Positions 1 through 12,420 of a stretch of DNA of 64,000 nucleotides are shown here, piece after piece. The notes under the pieces are model-generated. The model was not told where the DNA came from and made no database searches. It worked only from the letters and a program-made list of their open reading frames with translations. The stretch's first letter is position 1; every line of letters begins with the position of its first letter. A program made the translations under genes and the position numbers. This DNA is from Adineta vaga (lineage: Eukaryota > Rotifera): contig CP075493.1 of NCBI GenBank assembly GCA_021613535.1, forward strand, positions 2,604,001 through 2,668,000. Direction: 5' to 3'.

Positions 1-707
1 TTGTGTTTGAAATATAATTCTACCGAAAGAACAACTATTGACATCAATTACATTTATATACGAGTAAAAAGAGTATGTCAAATAGAAATCAAACATCAAT
101 TCATTGATAATCTCATGTAATTAGATCAATGAACCTTTCAATAAAGAACATCATTACATGAAAATCCAGATTTTCACATTATTCTTTCGATTAATAGAAA
201 AATTATTTCATGCAATGAAATCAATGTCAATATAGATACATTCGTTCGTTTAAACTTTCATACTCTATGTACGAGACAATGACTAGTAGCAAGAGAAAAA
301 CAACGAGAGATCAAACGTATCATCAGTATTAACTTGACGGTCGCTATACAAACGAATACGACGAAGAGAAGAATGTCTGGACGCATTTCGGCTAATAACT
401 CCAAGATAAACACTCATTTAGAGAATAGAACGTATATTCAATATTGACCATTACACATCTACATACATATAATATATAACATTCGTTCAGTTGTCTGATT
501 TTATTTGACGTACATCTTTCCTCGAGTGATCGACTTGAAAATGACTCGTACATTTTGTTTTACATGAGTATGCACGGAAGGACGACATGGTCCATTGGTT
601 AATGATTATTCTTACTTATAATTTAGCCATTTTAAAAGTTCGTTCATTGATTAGTTTGTTTTCTTTTTCTTTTTGTCTATGATTTATTTTCTCAATTGTC
701 TTTTCAG
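1..707. other. Upstream region of the DSL ligand gene, first exon not resolved
   Basis: AT-rich sequence with no convincing long reading frame. It should contain the promoter and the exon for the signal peptide of the DSL ligand, because the first recognisable exon starts at 708 directly after a ttttcag acceptor and in phase 0. A possible first exon is 602-637, an ATG followed by 11 hydrophobic-leaning codons with a gttcg donor that would join in frame. It makes a weak signal peptide, so the true start may lie elsewhere or before the window. Confidence 0.4.
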
Positions 708-3700
708 TTATCAGTTAGTGAAGTGACACTTGCATTACGTTTACTTCATTATAAAAATCGAAATGGTTTAACATATGAAAATCGTCCATGTGATACAAAA
801 TATGAACATGATATCAATCGAGATGGCCGATGTGATACAGCGTTTTTATTTTGTCTTGTACGATTACCATTTCAAAATCCACATAATTGTACATTAGGTG
901 ATTATTTTACGGATTTTGTCGGTGCTGATGATATTCATTTTATTAATGTTAATCAACCACAACAACGATCATCTTCCACTTCATTGTTGAATTCTATTTG
1001 GTATCAACCAGTTATTAATTTCCACTTTAAATATCCTAAAGTATAATTTTAAATCAAAGATTACATTTTCTATTTTAGAATCCAATGTTGTTTTCTTTAT
1101 TTAGACAGGTGTTGGTTTAATAGTCGAAGTATTTGATATTGATGATGCTAATAATCATACCATACATGACTCGATTGATTTTTATGGTAGAACATTAGTT
1201 GATTTGAATATTTATCCATCGAAGGATTCAGCCAAACCACAACGCTTGTTTTTACGCAGTCTATTTGGTGCTTATACAAATCTAACAGCAGATTTTTCAG
1301 TTGAGTTTCTCTCTCTTTTTTCTTCACATAACACTTGAATTGAATGTTAATATTTAGCTTTATTGTTCATCGAATTATTTTGGTACAGATTGTGAAATCT
1401 TTTGTTTACCAAATGCACAACGTTATGATTGTGATTCCAATACAGGACAGAAACTTTGTAAACATGGATATTTTGGACAAGATTGTTTGAGTGGTATAGA
1501 GGGCGAAAAAAAAGGAAAGTCTCATTGATCTTGTTGGTTTTTGTTTTAGATGTTCGTGCTTGTGAAGATGAACCATGTTTAAATAATGGAACATGTGTTG
1601 TATATCTTCGAAGTTATTTATGTCAATGTCAGAAAGGATTTATGGACGATCGTGTGAAATTGGTAAGATGAACAAAGAGATATTTGACTGAAAAATGTGA
1701 GAATTCTTCGTTTAAATTAGGTTCAACAGTGCGAATCTTTTCACCGACATGTGATCGAATGAATTGTATGCATGGATATTGTTCAAAAGATGGCAAATGT
1801 GTTTGTTATAATGGTTGGACATCGGAAAATTGTAATGAAAGTTTTATTAGTGGTATGTTTAGTTTCTTTGCGAATTTCCATATTCAACGAATTGACATAG
1901 GAGAATCTGGTTGTTCCAGTCGTCCATGTTTACATAATGCAACATGTGAAACATTAACTGATGTGAATCCAGCATCCGCTTATCGTTGCCATTGTCGATC
2001 AGGATATACAGGTCGTAATTGTGAAATTGGTAAGTTTGGTTATTCATCATCATCATCTTGTATTTTCACATATCTTCAAAAGCAATGGTTCATGTTTGTG
2101 AACGAATGCATTGTATTCATGGTCAATGTTTTAAAATTGATTTTGATACAGAAATTTGTGTATGTAAAAAGAATTGGACAGGAATTGATTGTTCACAACC
2201 TTTATTTCGTAAGTAACTCGTTTTGAAATGAATGTCTATGAAACAAAATTTTCTATTTAGTACCAACAACGAAAACCAAACTTATTCGAACGACGAAATC
2301 TATGAAAATAATAAAAAATTTAACTGATGTATCTTCACAAAATAATATCCATAATTATCTCGATTTCTTAAATACGAGAAATACGATTAAGAAGAATATC
2401 AGTTTAGCTGTATCACCTGTCACTGCATCAACTATATATCCTAACTATAGTAAAAGAATACTATGAAATAGAAAGATGAACGATTTAATATTTTCTTTTC
2501 TAGAATATAAATCGCCATGTACAAGTAAACCATGTCTTCATAATTCAACTTGTGTCGCACAATCAGAACATAATTTTCAATGTATTTGTTCTCCATCATT
2601 TATTGGAGTGTATTGTGAAATCGGTATGTAAAGGATTTCTTTTATTCATACGAATCTTTTGATTTACTTCTTCCGTTAGAAATTTTAAAAATTACGCTTT
2701 TTCGTAAGTCTAGTTTTAGATTAGATAGATCAACGCATGTTGCATAGAAAACATTCGTTTTTTTTTTCAACTGAATAAGAAATGTTTTCTTTTAGAACAA
2801 AATCCATGTGAAAGTTCTCCTTGTCAGCATCAAAGTCTTTGTATAACCAAATCGAATCAACATATTCAATGTTTATGTCGACCACATTTTACCGGCAAAT
2901 TTTGTGAATATCCAGGTATCTATTTCACATCATAATCATCAATTTCAAATCTAAAATACTCCTAGTTCCATTTCATATGACACCATACAATGAAAAATGC
3001 AATCGAGTTTGTCAAAATGGTGGTGTTTGCTTGGTAAATCGAATCGAGAGATATGATTATTTGACAAATTTTCAATTTAGATTGATGAAACTAATCAAGA
3101 ACAATGTATTTGTAAACCATCATATACAGGACATTATTGTGAATCATTGAAAAGTAATTGTACCGATAGAACGGGTAAGTTTAGTTCAAATTATTATCTA
3201 TAAAAAGAGAGAATTTTTCCGACGTATAAATGTACTTAATAAAGAAAAGTATTTCTTAATGAACATCTTCTGCAATGTACCAGTTGTTAATCACAGAATA
3301 TTGAGCATTCAAAAAGTCGTAGAAAATATGATAAAACGATTTTTTTGCGTTAAAATTAAAGATAAATTCTACTTAAGAAAAGTAATTCATTTTTCATCTC
3401 GCTTAATCGAGTAAAGTATTTTAACTTTATTTTACGTTTGAAAAATAAATTAAACATAAAGTATTCTTCTTTTCAACTTTCAAACAGATGAAATATGAAG
3501 AAATAGGTACTCATGGCATTTATTTGTTTTAAAAAATTACTTAGATAATAAAAGAAATGCTTTTATCTTCTCAAATAAATAAATAAAAGCAATAGAACAT
3601 AACCCAAATGTTCATGTTATGATGAGAGGAACTAGTTGACATACAAAATTCGAATATTTTCTATTAGATCCTTCCTGTTACATTGATCCATGTAAATCTA

Positions 3701-4237
3701 ATCCATGTTTATCCAATGGAACTTGTCATATGTTATTATCATCGAAAAATTACATTTGTTCATGTCCTGAACAATATACAGGTAATCGGTGTGAATCCGA
3801 AATGAACTCGAATTCATCAAAAGTTTTTGCAACTGATTCCAATTCGGACAATGATGATGATGATGATGATGATGATAATAATAGTACAAGCAATCTTTGG
3901 CCATTAGCTATTGTCTTTGGTTATGTATTTTCTTTAATGTTAGTTTTTATAATCATTTGGTTTTTATGGTAAATTCTCGGTTTTTTTTAAAAATATTCTT
4001 CTAAACTATAGTTTTTATTATTATTATCTAAGGTATGGTTTAACAATTCGTCCTCAATCATATACTCCATATGGTGAACGTGTTAGTAATGATCGTTATC
4101 AACCATATCGATTAGGTGTTAGTAATCCACTTTTTTTTACAAATCAAGAATATATTACACCCATATCAACAACATTATTAACACCACCAACAACAATATC
4201 AAATCTTGATCAATGGACACGAACAATAACTCGTTAA
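708..4237 (+). CDS. DSL-family Notch ligand (Delta/Jagged-like), possibly frameshifted
   Basis: Predicted type I membrane ligand of Notch, acting at the cell surface in cell-cell signalling. Exons at 708-1040 and 1105-1299 encode an MNNL/C2-like N-terminal region. The exon at 1358-1493 is a clear DSL domain with six cysteines, running from YCSSNYFGTDCEIFC to GYFGQDC. Eight EGF-like repeats follow, each mostly on its own exon, with a Thr/Lys-rich spacer between the fourth and fifth (about 2262-2450). A transmembrane helix lies at about 3890-3970, after an Asp-rich GAT-repeat segment. A short cytoplasmic tail of about 65 residues ends at TAA 4235-4237. All exons join in phase except EGF1: near 1651 one base seems missing, so the sixth EGF cysteine and the donor phase are only correct if a base is added. 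This is either an assembly error or a broken allele. The 5' exon is unresolved. Introns are 45-80 nt apart from about 490 nt before EGF8. Confidence 0.85.
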
Positions 4238-4445
4238 GATTATTTCAAGAACAGACAAAAAGACTAAAAAAAAGAAAAAGAAGAAGAAGAATTTCTAAAG
4301 AAGTTTTTCTCAATTCTGTTTGTTTGTTTTTTTTCGCATGAGTACTATGTACACATTAAATGAAGAAAGAAAGAAAGAAAGAAAGAGCAGCAACAGTAAA
4401 ATAGATGAGCAACGAGAACACAAAAAGAAAAATTCTCGATTATCA

Positions 4446-7400
4446 TCACCAAAAATCATCTTCTTCCGATTGTGGTTTATTGATTTTATTAGAATGTTTA
4501 CCAGTTCGATCAACATCCGATGTTGAACTTGTTTCGGAATAATCTCGAATAATTTTTACAGGAGCTTTTGTTGTTGTAACAGGAGGACGTGGAGAAAATG
4601 AATCACTATTTTCACTCTAAAAATCAAACAATAAGAGATTTTATTTATAGAATAAAAGAAATGACACTATTTTCTGACCTTTTCTTGTTCGGGACTTTCA
4701 ATAATATTGTCAATGATTGATCCTGATGAGTTTCTTTGCGTTGGATTAGTAACTAAATTTGTTTGATGATTATCACGATTACTAGGTGATCCTGTTCGAG
4801 TTAATGTTGAATAAACATCGGCTAAAGAATTCAATTTAGTCAAAAAGATTAGTTTAATGTCAATCATCTTACCAGATTGTTGTCTCATCATTTTCTTATT
4901 ACTATGATGACTACTTGATGAAGTTGATGATGAAGATGAGGATGATAATGATACTTGTTGATTTTCCATAACGATTGGTGTTCTCATATCAGGATGTTCA
5001 AGTATATTTGGTACACTACCACCATTACTTTCATGATTACTCATGATTTTACTTGTTACTAACGAACGTCGACTAGTTCGATCATTATTTGTTGCAGGTT
5101 TAATTGTTACTTCCGGATGTTCAAAGATACGTTCATGACTTTGAGAGAATACTTTATGTCGATTATTTGTATTCGTTTGTGATGTTAATAAACTTCTAAA
5201 AGAATTTCATAAATTTGTTGAAAATTATATTGACTAGGAGAAAAATAAATTTATCTTTGAACTAAAAAAATATGAAAACTTAGAATGTATCAATCGTCTA
5301 TAGATATCAGATAAGTTAATTTCATCTTCCCTATTCTTTGGGTGTCAAAAAAAACATACTTTCATTTTAGCTAACACTTCTTTTGTCTTTATTTTCTACT
5401 AGAGGTTAAATAAATATAAATAGAAAATCTAAATTTAGATGCGTAGATGGAGAAAAAAAAAATATATATGAAATGGAACAATGTTCCTCGAACAACCCGG
5501 TATACTTACTCAGAGAGATTAGTCAATGGTTGATCTTTATTCCAATTGAATTTATGTGTATGAGAACTGATATCTTGCAATGATGTTGAACTTGGCATTG
5601 TATTTGTTGTTGTTCCTTGTATTTGTGCACTTAATTTAACATTTGGCACACGTCTTGTGGATGAATAATCAATTTCTATTACATAATGGAAAGAGAATAA
5701 AAGTAGAATATATTCATTTCAGCTGGTACGATTTATTTTTTTTATCATAGGCAATCTTTCAAGTATACTCCACTGAAGAAGTACTTAGATATCAGTAGAA
5801 AGGGCGAACTAAACTTTCTTTTCTATTTGAAAAAAAAGAGAATAGAGTACCACCTGTATTTTTATTCTTGTTATCATCCATCGCAACACGCTCGTACAAG
5901 TGTATCTGTGACGTTACAGAAAAAGAAATTTTTTAAATATACTGACGAAAAACATTCTGTTACTGTTTATCTATTATTTAAAAAAGAAAAAGCTGATACC
6001 GATGCATACATTGAATAATGATGATGTAAACTATGAAAGAAAGACGATCTTTTTTGCGTTTCTAGTTACATACTAAAAATATCATGAAGGTCGTCTTTTA
6101 TAACTTTGTTTTCTCTTCTCGTGAGTTGCAAGATTAGACTTTTTTCAAAAAACAAGAAATTATCTGTCAGAATCGAATTATTCACATATGTATATGTTCG
6201 TTTTCGTCTTATTATGTATCTCTTGAGAGAGAGAGAGAAAACAGGGATTGTGTTATAAATAAGTGATACCCTTTCATTACAAAGAATGTTTTTTTATTGA
6301 TGGTTTTCTTTTTTCTTCTTCTTCTGTCATGTACTTTTGTGAAGATGACTTGTTTCTGTAGTTATGAAGAGACAAAAAGAAGTACTAGTGACAGTAATCG
6401 TCTTCGATTCGAAGTCATGGAAAGATAAAAAGCTTGTTAAGAGTGAGAGTGTGCATAACTATAGAATAATGACATGAAAAAAAAACAAGATGAAGAAAAG
6501 AAAAGAAGTTTTATTCCTTTTTCTTAAGATATAAATAGTAATCAAGCTATATTCTTTTTCATTCATTTTCTTGAAAAAAAAAGAGGAAAAAAAACATCGG
6601 TCTCTCATATGCCTGCACGGAAATAACTGTAAGATGACAGGATGACATTATGCATCTTCTTTCCGTATTTTCTCCGTTGATTAAATAAAATAATCTACAC
6701 ATGCTAACCAGGATTTCTTTTCTTCGATTGAAAATACAACTTCTCTTTTTCCTTTCTTCAAAATAGTAAAATCCTCGATTCAGTCTTACAATTGAATTAA
6801 TTTATCAGATCAATAACATTTTTCTTCTATTTCTCTACGATTCAATCATTATATACGTTACATGAAGACGATTACTATGATTATTATTATTATTATTATT
6901 ATTTGTTTCCGTATTGACTCGTTCGTTAGTACTTATCGTCGTCGTCGTTCTTCTGTTATTTTCTGCTTCGAAAGACTGCAAATAATCCAAGAAACATAAA
7001 GATCTTTTCTTCTCTTCTCTCATCTTTAACTCAATTAAATGAATCATGATGAAAAACAGAAAAGTTTATCTACACTGATAATATATTTTTCTTATTAGAA
7101 AGTTGTCTGTTGAACACAGAAGAAGAAAAACCCTAAAAACATACCGTGTGACATTAAATGACGTATTTGTAAATGAATACAAACTAAAATATCATTTTTC
7201 TTTTGTTTATATGATTTTTTTTCTTCTTTCTATAATGATTGGACAGCATGAACAGATAGAATGTTCATCCGAGACATTCATTCACTTCCGCAATCAAGAA
7301 AATTTTATCTATAGATGAGCAATGAGTCTATTCTTTGAGATGTCTTTCAGAAGTTTTTCTTTCTTCGTTATATATATATAGATAGATAGAAAGAAGAAAT

Positions 7401-10400
7401 AAGAAGAACATCGTTTGCAGACTTGCTCATCAAATACCTTCGGGCAAAATCTTTTCTATTCAAACAGTTGATTTAGACATTCGATTGAAATAGAAAACAG
7501 TCAATTTTCGATCTGATCATAAACGAACTATAATGAGATAATAAATTGCAGCGAGAAAATATAATTAGAAAGTCAATTTTTATATCAACTTACGTTTTTT
7601 TACTCTCTCTCTCTCTGGATTTTACTGAACGCTTCTGGATTATCTGACTGTTTAGGGAATTTGTTAGACGTGAATGAAAATTCGCTAAAGATCTAAATTG
7701 AATTATTCAATTAAAAAAGAGCGAGTACATTTTCATTGCTCTTCGATAGGAAATCGACTAAAGACTTAGAACTTACTGGAATTTGATAGCAGCATTACGT
7801 ATTAGAATATATCAATACAGAGAAATTGTTCATTCAAAAACAGATAGTAAAAAATGCGTATAAAACCGAATACGCGGTTCAGGAAAATAAGCCAAAGAAA
7901 AATGAAAGAAAAAAAAACGATAGTAGATCCTTTTTTCTCTTCTTCTTCTTCTTCTTCTCCTGAATCTCCTACGCGTTCGTTCTTTCCATTTTTCCATCAT
8001 TAGAAAAGAAAAAGAAGACGACGACAACGAAAAAAACCATGAAGAAGAAAGAAAACTATGTGCATCTGTGTTATTTGAAAATAAAGAACGAATAATAAAA
8101 TTTAGAACTAATAGTGCATTTTTATTTTGAAGGAACATAAATACGATGTTATCGTTTCTATCTCTCATCTAAATTAATGACAAATAATATGAAAATAAAA
8201 AACGTACTTTTTATTCTATCCATACGATACGTGCATGTTGAAATAAATATACGCCTTTTAAACATATATCAACATTGAATAAATACACGTACCTTTTGTA
8301 TATGCATGGTTATTCGATATAAGGAAAGAACCGAAAAGAAATAGATAGACGCCTCTCATCTCTGATGTTGTTCCTTACAAATATAGAATGTGACGAAGAA
8401 ATAGAATAGAATAGAACTAACATAACTGTCAGTCCCATCATTCTGCTTTTGTGGTTACCTTTCAATGGTAAAGTATTTGGATGTGAAGTTTTTGTTAATA
8501 TACGATGTTGATAATCACGATAACTTTCTTCAACTCTCTACAATAAAATCTTTCTATAAAATCAATAGAATATTTTCAACATACATCTGCTTCACGATCA
8601 AGTTCATGCATTCGTAATTTTGCTTCTTCAATAAATTGATTATAATTCGATGACGTAGAATATCGACTTTGATTTAATTGAACATCACTTGCTGATTTCA
8701 TTACATGAGATAAATAATCACCACCATGATTACTTGGAAAACGGCCATTAAAACTATCAAAAAACAAATTTTAAACGATGAAAAATCTCTTCATTTGAAG
8801 TTCATACTAAGGTTCTGGTTCATTTGATGATTGTAAAAGAGCAATTTGTGTTTTCAAATCAACTAATTCATCATTAACAACTCTTTGACCAATTGCTTGA
8901 TTATCCAAAACACTTTTCAATTCGCGCATAACCCCTCGCTAAAAAGGAAGTGAACTGTTTCATTGAAAATTTTCTGCTTTTATCTTACAGAATTATGTGA
9001 GCGTTCACGTGGTGATGAACTACCACTATCATGTTGATAACGATCTTTAAAAAACAAATCTGCACAATTCAACGAAATCTATTCGATTTCATTTACATAC
9101 CAGAACGTTGTGATCGGCTAAAGAAGAAAAGTATTAACATTAATAGTTAATATGATAAGTAACGAAAGAAGATTTTACCTTTTTGTATTATTCATTTGAG
9201 ATTTTAGAACAGCATTTTCTTCTCGAATAGATTGATAATCAAAAACCTAACAGAATGGAATGACATATAACACTAGTACATCAGGCTTTATTTATCTTTA
9301 ATAAATAGAAAAATAAAACATCGGAACCTTATTTTGAGAAAAGTTCGAAGTCTCGAAACCGGAATTTTGATCGTAGCTTTCTAAAAAATCGTTATCAGAA
9401 CCGAGAACTGCAGAAGTCAAAGTACCGAAACCGGAAACGGATGTAAAACCATTAAAAAAGATTAGTTAGTTTAGAACTAAACAAAATTTGCTTCTATAGA
9501 TAGTTAATCATAACAAAAGACAGCCTAATCTATGAAAGATGACTAATTTTCTGAAGAGAAAAACAATGGTTTTGTATGAATATTTCAATCGATAATTACT
9601 TGTTTAGATTTTTCACGAAAAATTTCATTTTCATTTTGAAGAACTTTTATTTCACTTTGTAAACGATGTATAGTTGACTGAAAAAAAATATAATTATCAA
9701 TATCGAAAATCTCATTGTCTCTTTGAAGAAGACATACATCAGCTTCAGAATAATGTTTACGCATAGCAACTATTTCTGTTTTAGATTGTTCAGCTGCTAG
9801 ACGTTCTTCGCCAAGTCGTCTTGCTTCTTCTATTCATTGAGGAAAAAAAACAGAGAAAAATAAGTTCGTTGATTCAAAAAAAGTTCAGTTGTTTACCTTG
9901 ATTTCTCATTTCGATTAATTGTAAATTTTTATTTCGTTCAGTAAATTGTTGTTCAATTTCAAATCGTAATCTAGTGAATAAAGAATTCAATAAATCAAAA
10001 CATTCTTCTATAAAAACAGACTTGTTTAATTTCATTTGAACTTGTTGATCCACATGTAATTCCGTATTGGATAGTGTTACTTCACGTTTCCGTATATCAT
10101 CTTCAAGACGTTTTACACGATCAGCTTCTAATACTAAAGATCTAAATAGAAAACCAGAATAATAAAGACCAAAATAACATCTCAATTATAGATTTGTATT
10201 AGTTTAGTACTATCAATGTCTGTCAGTCTGTCTATCTTTAGTCATTAGGATAATATAAATTACTCCTTTTTTTCTCTCATGATGATGCAGAACACGAACA
10301 ACATTTATATTCATAAATACTTTAACGTGCTTATTAACAATAAATTCTATAGGATGAAGGAAAATTTTGTGCATCTATAAAAGAAGTTATTAATACGAGA

Positions 10401-12092
10401 CTAATAATGTGACAGGCACAAATAATTGTGAATAAGTCGGTATATTGCATGAAGTATGAGCGATCAGAAAAAGAAGAATTATCAAGTCTAGACTATTTCT
10501 CTGGTCTACATAAAGAAATTAGTGATTGTTTATGTTATTTTAAGATTTTATTGGGTAAAAATATTCAACGAAACTTTCATGTTCATTACAGAGTCTTACA
10601 TCCGACAGGATTTCTGAGAAGGAAATATATTTCCTGAATCTATAGATTAGAGTTTAATTAGAGGGAATGTTTGAGTACAATATTAGTAGAAAGCAATGAA
10701 CTGTTGGATTACCGTTCGCGTATTTCAAGATTTCTTTGATTTTCAGTTTCTCGAATTTTCATTGCTTTTAATTCTTCGAGAAAAGTTTGTCTTTGTGCAT
10801 ATAATTCTCGTCGTTCATTCTATTTGATAAAGAAACTATGATGAGAAATTCATTGAATATCATATATACTTCAAGTTCAGCTTTAAATCGATCACTAATG
10901 CGTCCTTCTTTTTCATTTAAAGTTTCTTGTTTCGAATGATAAAGTGTTTCAAGCTTAAAAGACAAATCAAACTCTAATCATCTTCTCTTTCTTTTTTGAC
11001 TTATAAAGATGACGAACTTCTTTTCGTAATGATTGTAATTCCATTTGACATTTTAAACGTTCACTTTCACGAATTTTTTTGATTTCATTTTCACGAAATT
11101 CATCCATCTAAAGAATTATCTTTGATTTTAAAATCATTTTGAAAATAAATTTACTTGTTGTCGAAGATTTTCTTTTGTTCGTAATTCGATATTTTTTTGA
11201 AATAGTAATAATTTTTCTTCAGTAGACAGATTATGCATCGATGACATATCATCTTGACGATTATTATACATTGCATCAAGATTATTCAATTTTTCATCTA
11301 AATCAAATATTCGATTTTTTTAAGATTTGATTACATGTTCATCCTCAAAATCTATCATTTCGAGAGACTCTTTCATTCAGACAAAAATTCCTATCTTGCA
11401 GATTATGATAACTAACCAAGTGTGGCTCCAGCAATTGAACCAGTCCACAGTTCATGTGATGTTTGTGTTCCATTACTTTGCCATGAACCTGGTAACCACG
11501 AAGCAATACATGTTAACATTGACATCAGGAGACTTGCATGACCATTAATCTCTTTATTTGATTTCTAAGAAAAAAAACAAATCACAATTCACCTATTCAT
11601 TTCAATATAGTTTCTTACAATTTTTTTATAAAATGTTGATTCAGTTGATATATTCAATAGACGAAGAATTTCTTCATCAGACATAATCTAAAATACGACG
11701 AATTTTTCTTTCTTAATATCCTATTTTTTTTAAATTAAATCTACTTTATAATCATTAATATTTGCTTCAGGTATAAAAACACTTGTTGTATAATTATATT
11801 TTTGTCCTTGAAAATAATCTACAATCAAAGCATTTAATGCTCGAACAAGTAATGTTGGTTGTGTTGATGATGATGAAAATCGAATTTGATTATCAATACC
11901 ACCGCGTAACTCTTGAATTAATCGACCACGTAAATGAGACTAAAAGTCAATTGAATAATGAACAAAATACAAGAGTAACGAATGAATTCAACTAACTTTA
12001 ACATTATCAACAATGCCTTTTGATTTCATTAAATCGAATAATTTTATTCGAAGATCTCGTCCACTAAGTCCATCTTGTTCGACAGTCGTCAT
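4446..12092 (-). CDS. OFD1: OFD1 orthologue, centriole/basal body protein
   Basis: Centriolar-satellite and distal-appendage protein needed for ciliogenesis. I could thread 22 exons (12092-11997, 11939-11745, 11687-11619, 11564-11417, 11297-11155, 11107-11018, 10953-10870, 10819-10713, 10141-10022, 9970-9897, 9829-9738, 9677-9600, 9246-9179, 9117-9101, 9044-8989, 8938-8808, 8753-8585, 8537-8459, 5675-5510, 5195-4873, 4821-4679, 4616-4446). Their summed length is divisible by three and gives about 872 residues; human OFD1 is about 1012. The N-terminal LisH-like region (LRIKLFDLMKSKGIVDNVK) and the following ALNALIVDYF and TTSVFIPEANIN segments match OFD1. Coiled coils fill the middle, including RELYAQRQTFLEEL against KEIYAQRQLLLKDM of human OFD1. 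The segment AKLRMHELDREAD plus RVEESYRDYQHRI is the conserved block near the human RSYHRR region. The tail ends EEDDFW, like human EELDDSW. Ser-rich linkers lie near the C terminus. The start codon directly follows an AG. One exon is only 17 nt and one intron is 2.8 kb. Confidence 0.93.
5676..8458 (-). other. Unusually large intron of the OFD1 gene
   Basis: The intron is about 2783 nt, where most introns here are about 50 nt. The flanking exons join in frame (AAA G|AA ATT). It holds purine- and pyrimidine-rich low-complexity DNA, GA and CT runs (about 6220-6240, 7600-7616), a TTA microsatellite and TCTTC runs near 7940. Open frames at 5827-6018 and 7103-7318 on the plus strand are short and compositionally biased. 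No convincing nested gene was seen. Confidence 0.75.
6880..6902. repeat. (TTA)n microsatellite
   Basis: Uninterrupted TTA trinucleotide run inside the large OFD1 intron, with no apparent coding role. Confidence 0.9.
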
Positions 12093-12420
12093 CTTTTTAT
12101 TTTATCGAACCTTGAAAACTGAAAAAATGAATTGAATTATATGCTTTAACAGTTGAATAAAACCACAACGACCATATCCGATTTGTTTCCTATCACAATA
12201 CCTCTATTCATGATCCCGACAGACATATCTTCTTCTCTATTTGTATTGGTTCCATTTTAACCAATGAAGAATTAAACTTAGAAGTCAAACGAAAAAATAA
12301 CATTGATGTGATGAGATACATCCATCGAAGTTTATTATTTCCAAGTAAATATTATAATAAACTTCTATTCTTATCTTTTCCTCGTTATTAGTTGTTACTT
12401 TCGTACGAAAAAAATGTATC
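12093..12420. promoter_or_regulatory. Divergent promoter interval between OFD1 and the C45 hydrolase
   Basis: About 330 bp separates two head-to-head start codons, so both promoters must lie here unless trans-spliced leaders place transcription starts further away. The sequence is AT-rich with no certain TATA box or named motif. The role is inferred from position only. Confidence 0.4.

Noticed and set aside
4310-4526. Overlapping frames on both strands after the DSL gene
   Set aside because: They lie over the 3' flank and the last OFD1 exon; biased composition and wrong frame.
7103-7318. Plus-strand frame with a hydrophobic stretch resembling a signal peptide in the large OFD1 intron
   Set aside because: No ATG at the frame start, no family signal, very short after the hydrophobic part, and the composition matches AT-rich background.
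7830-8168. 112-residue minus-strand frame
   Set aside because: Dominated by Arg, Phe and Ser runs from GAA/TTC repeats; low-complexity shadow.
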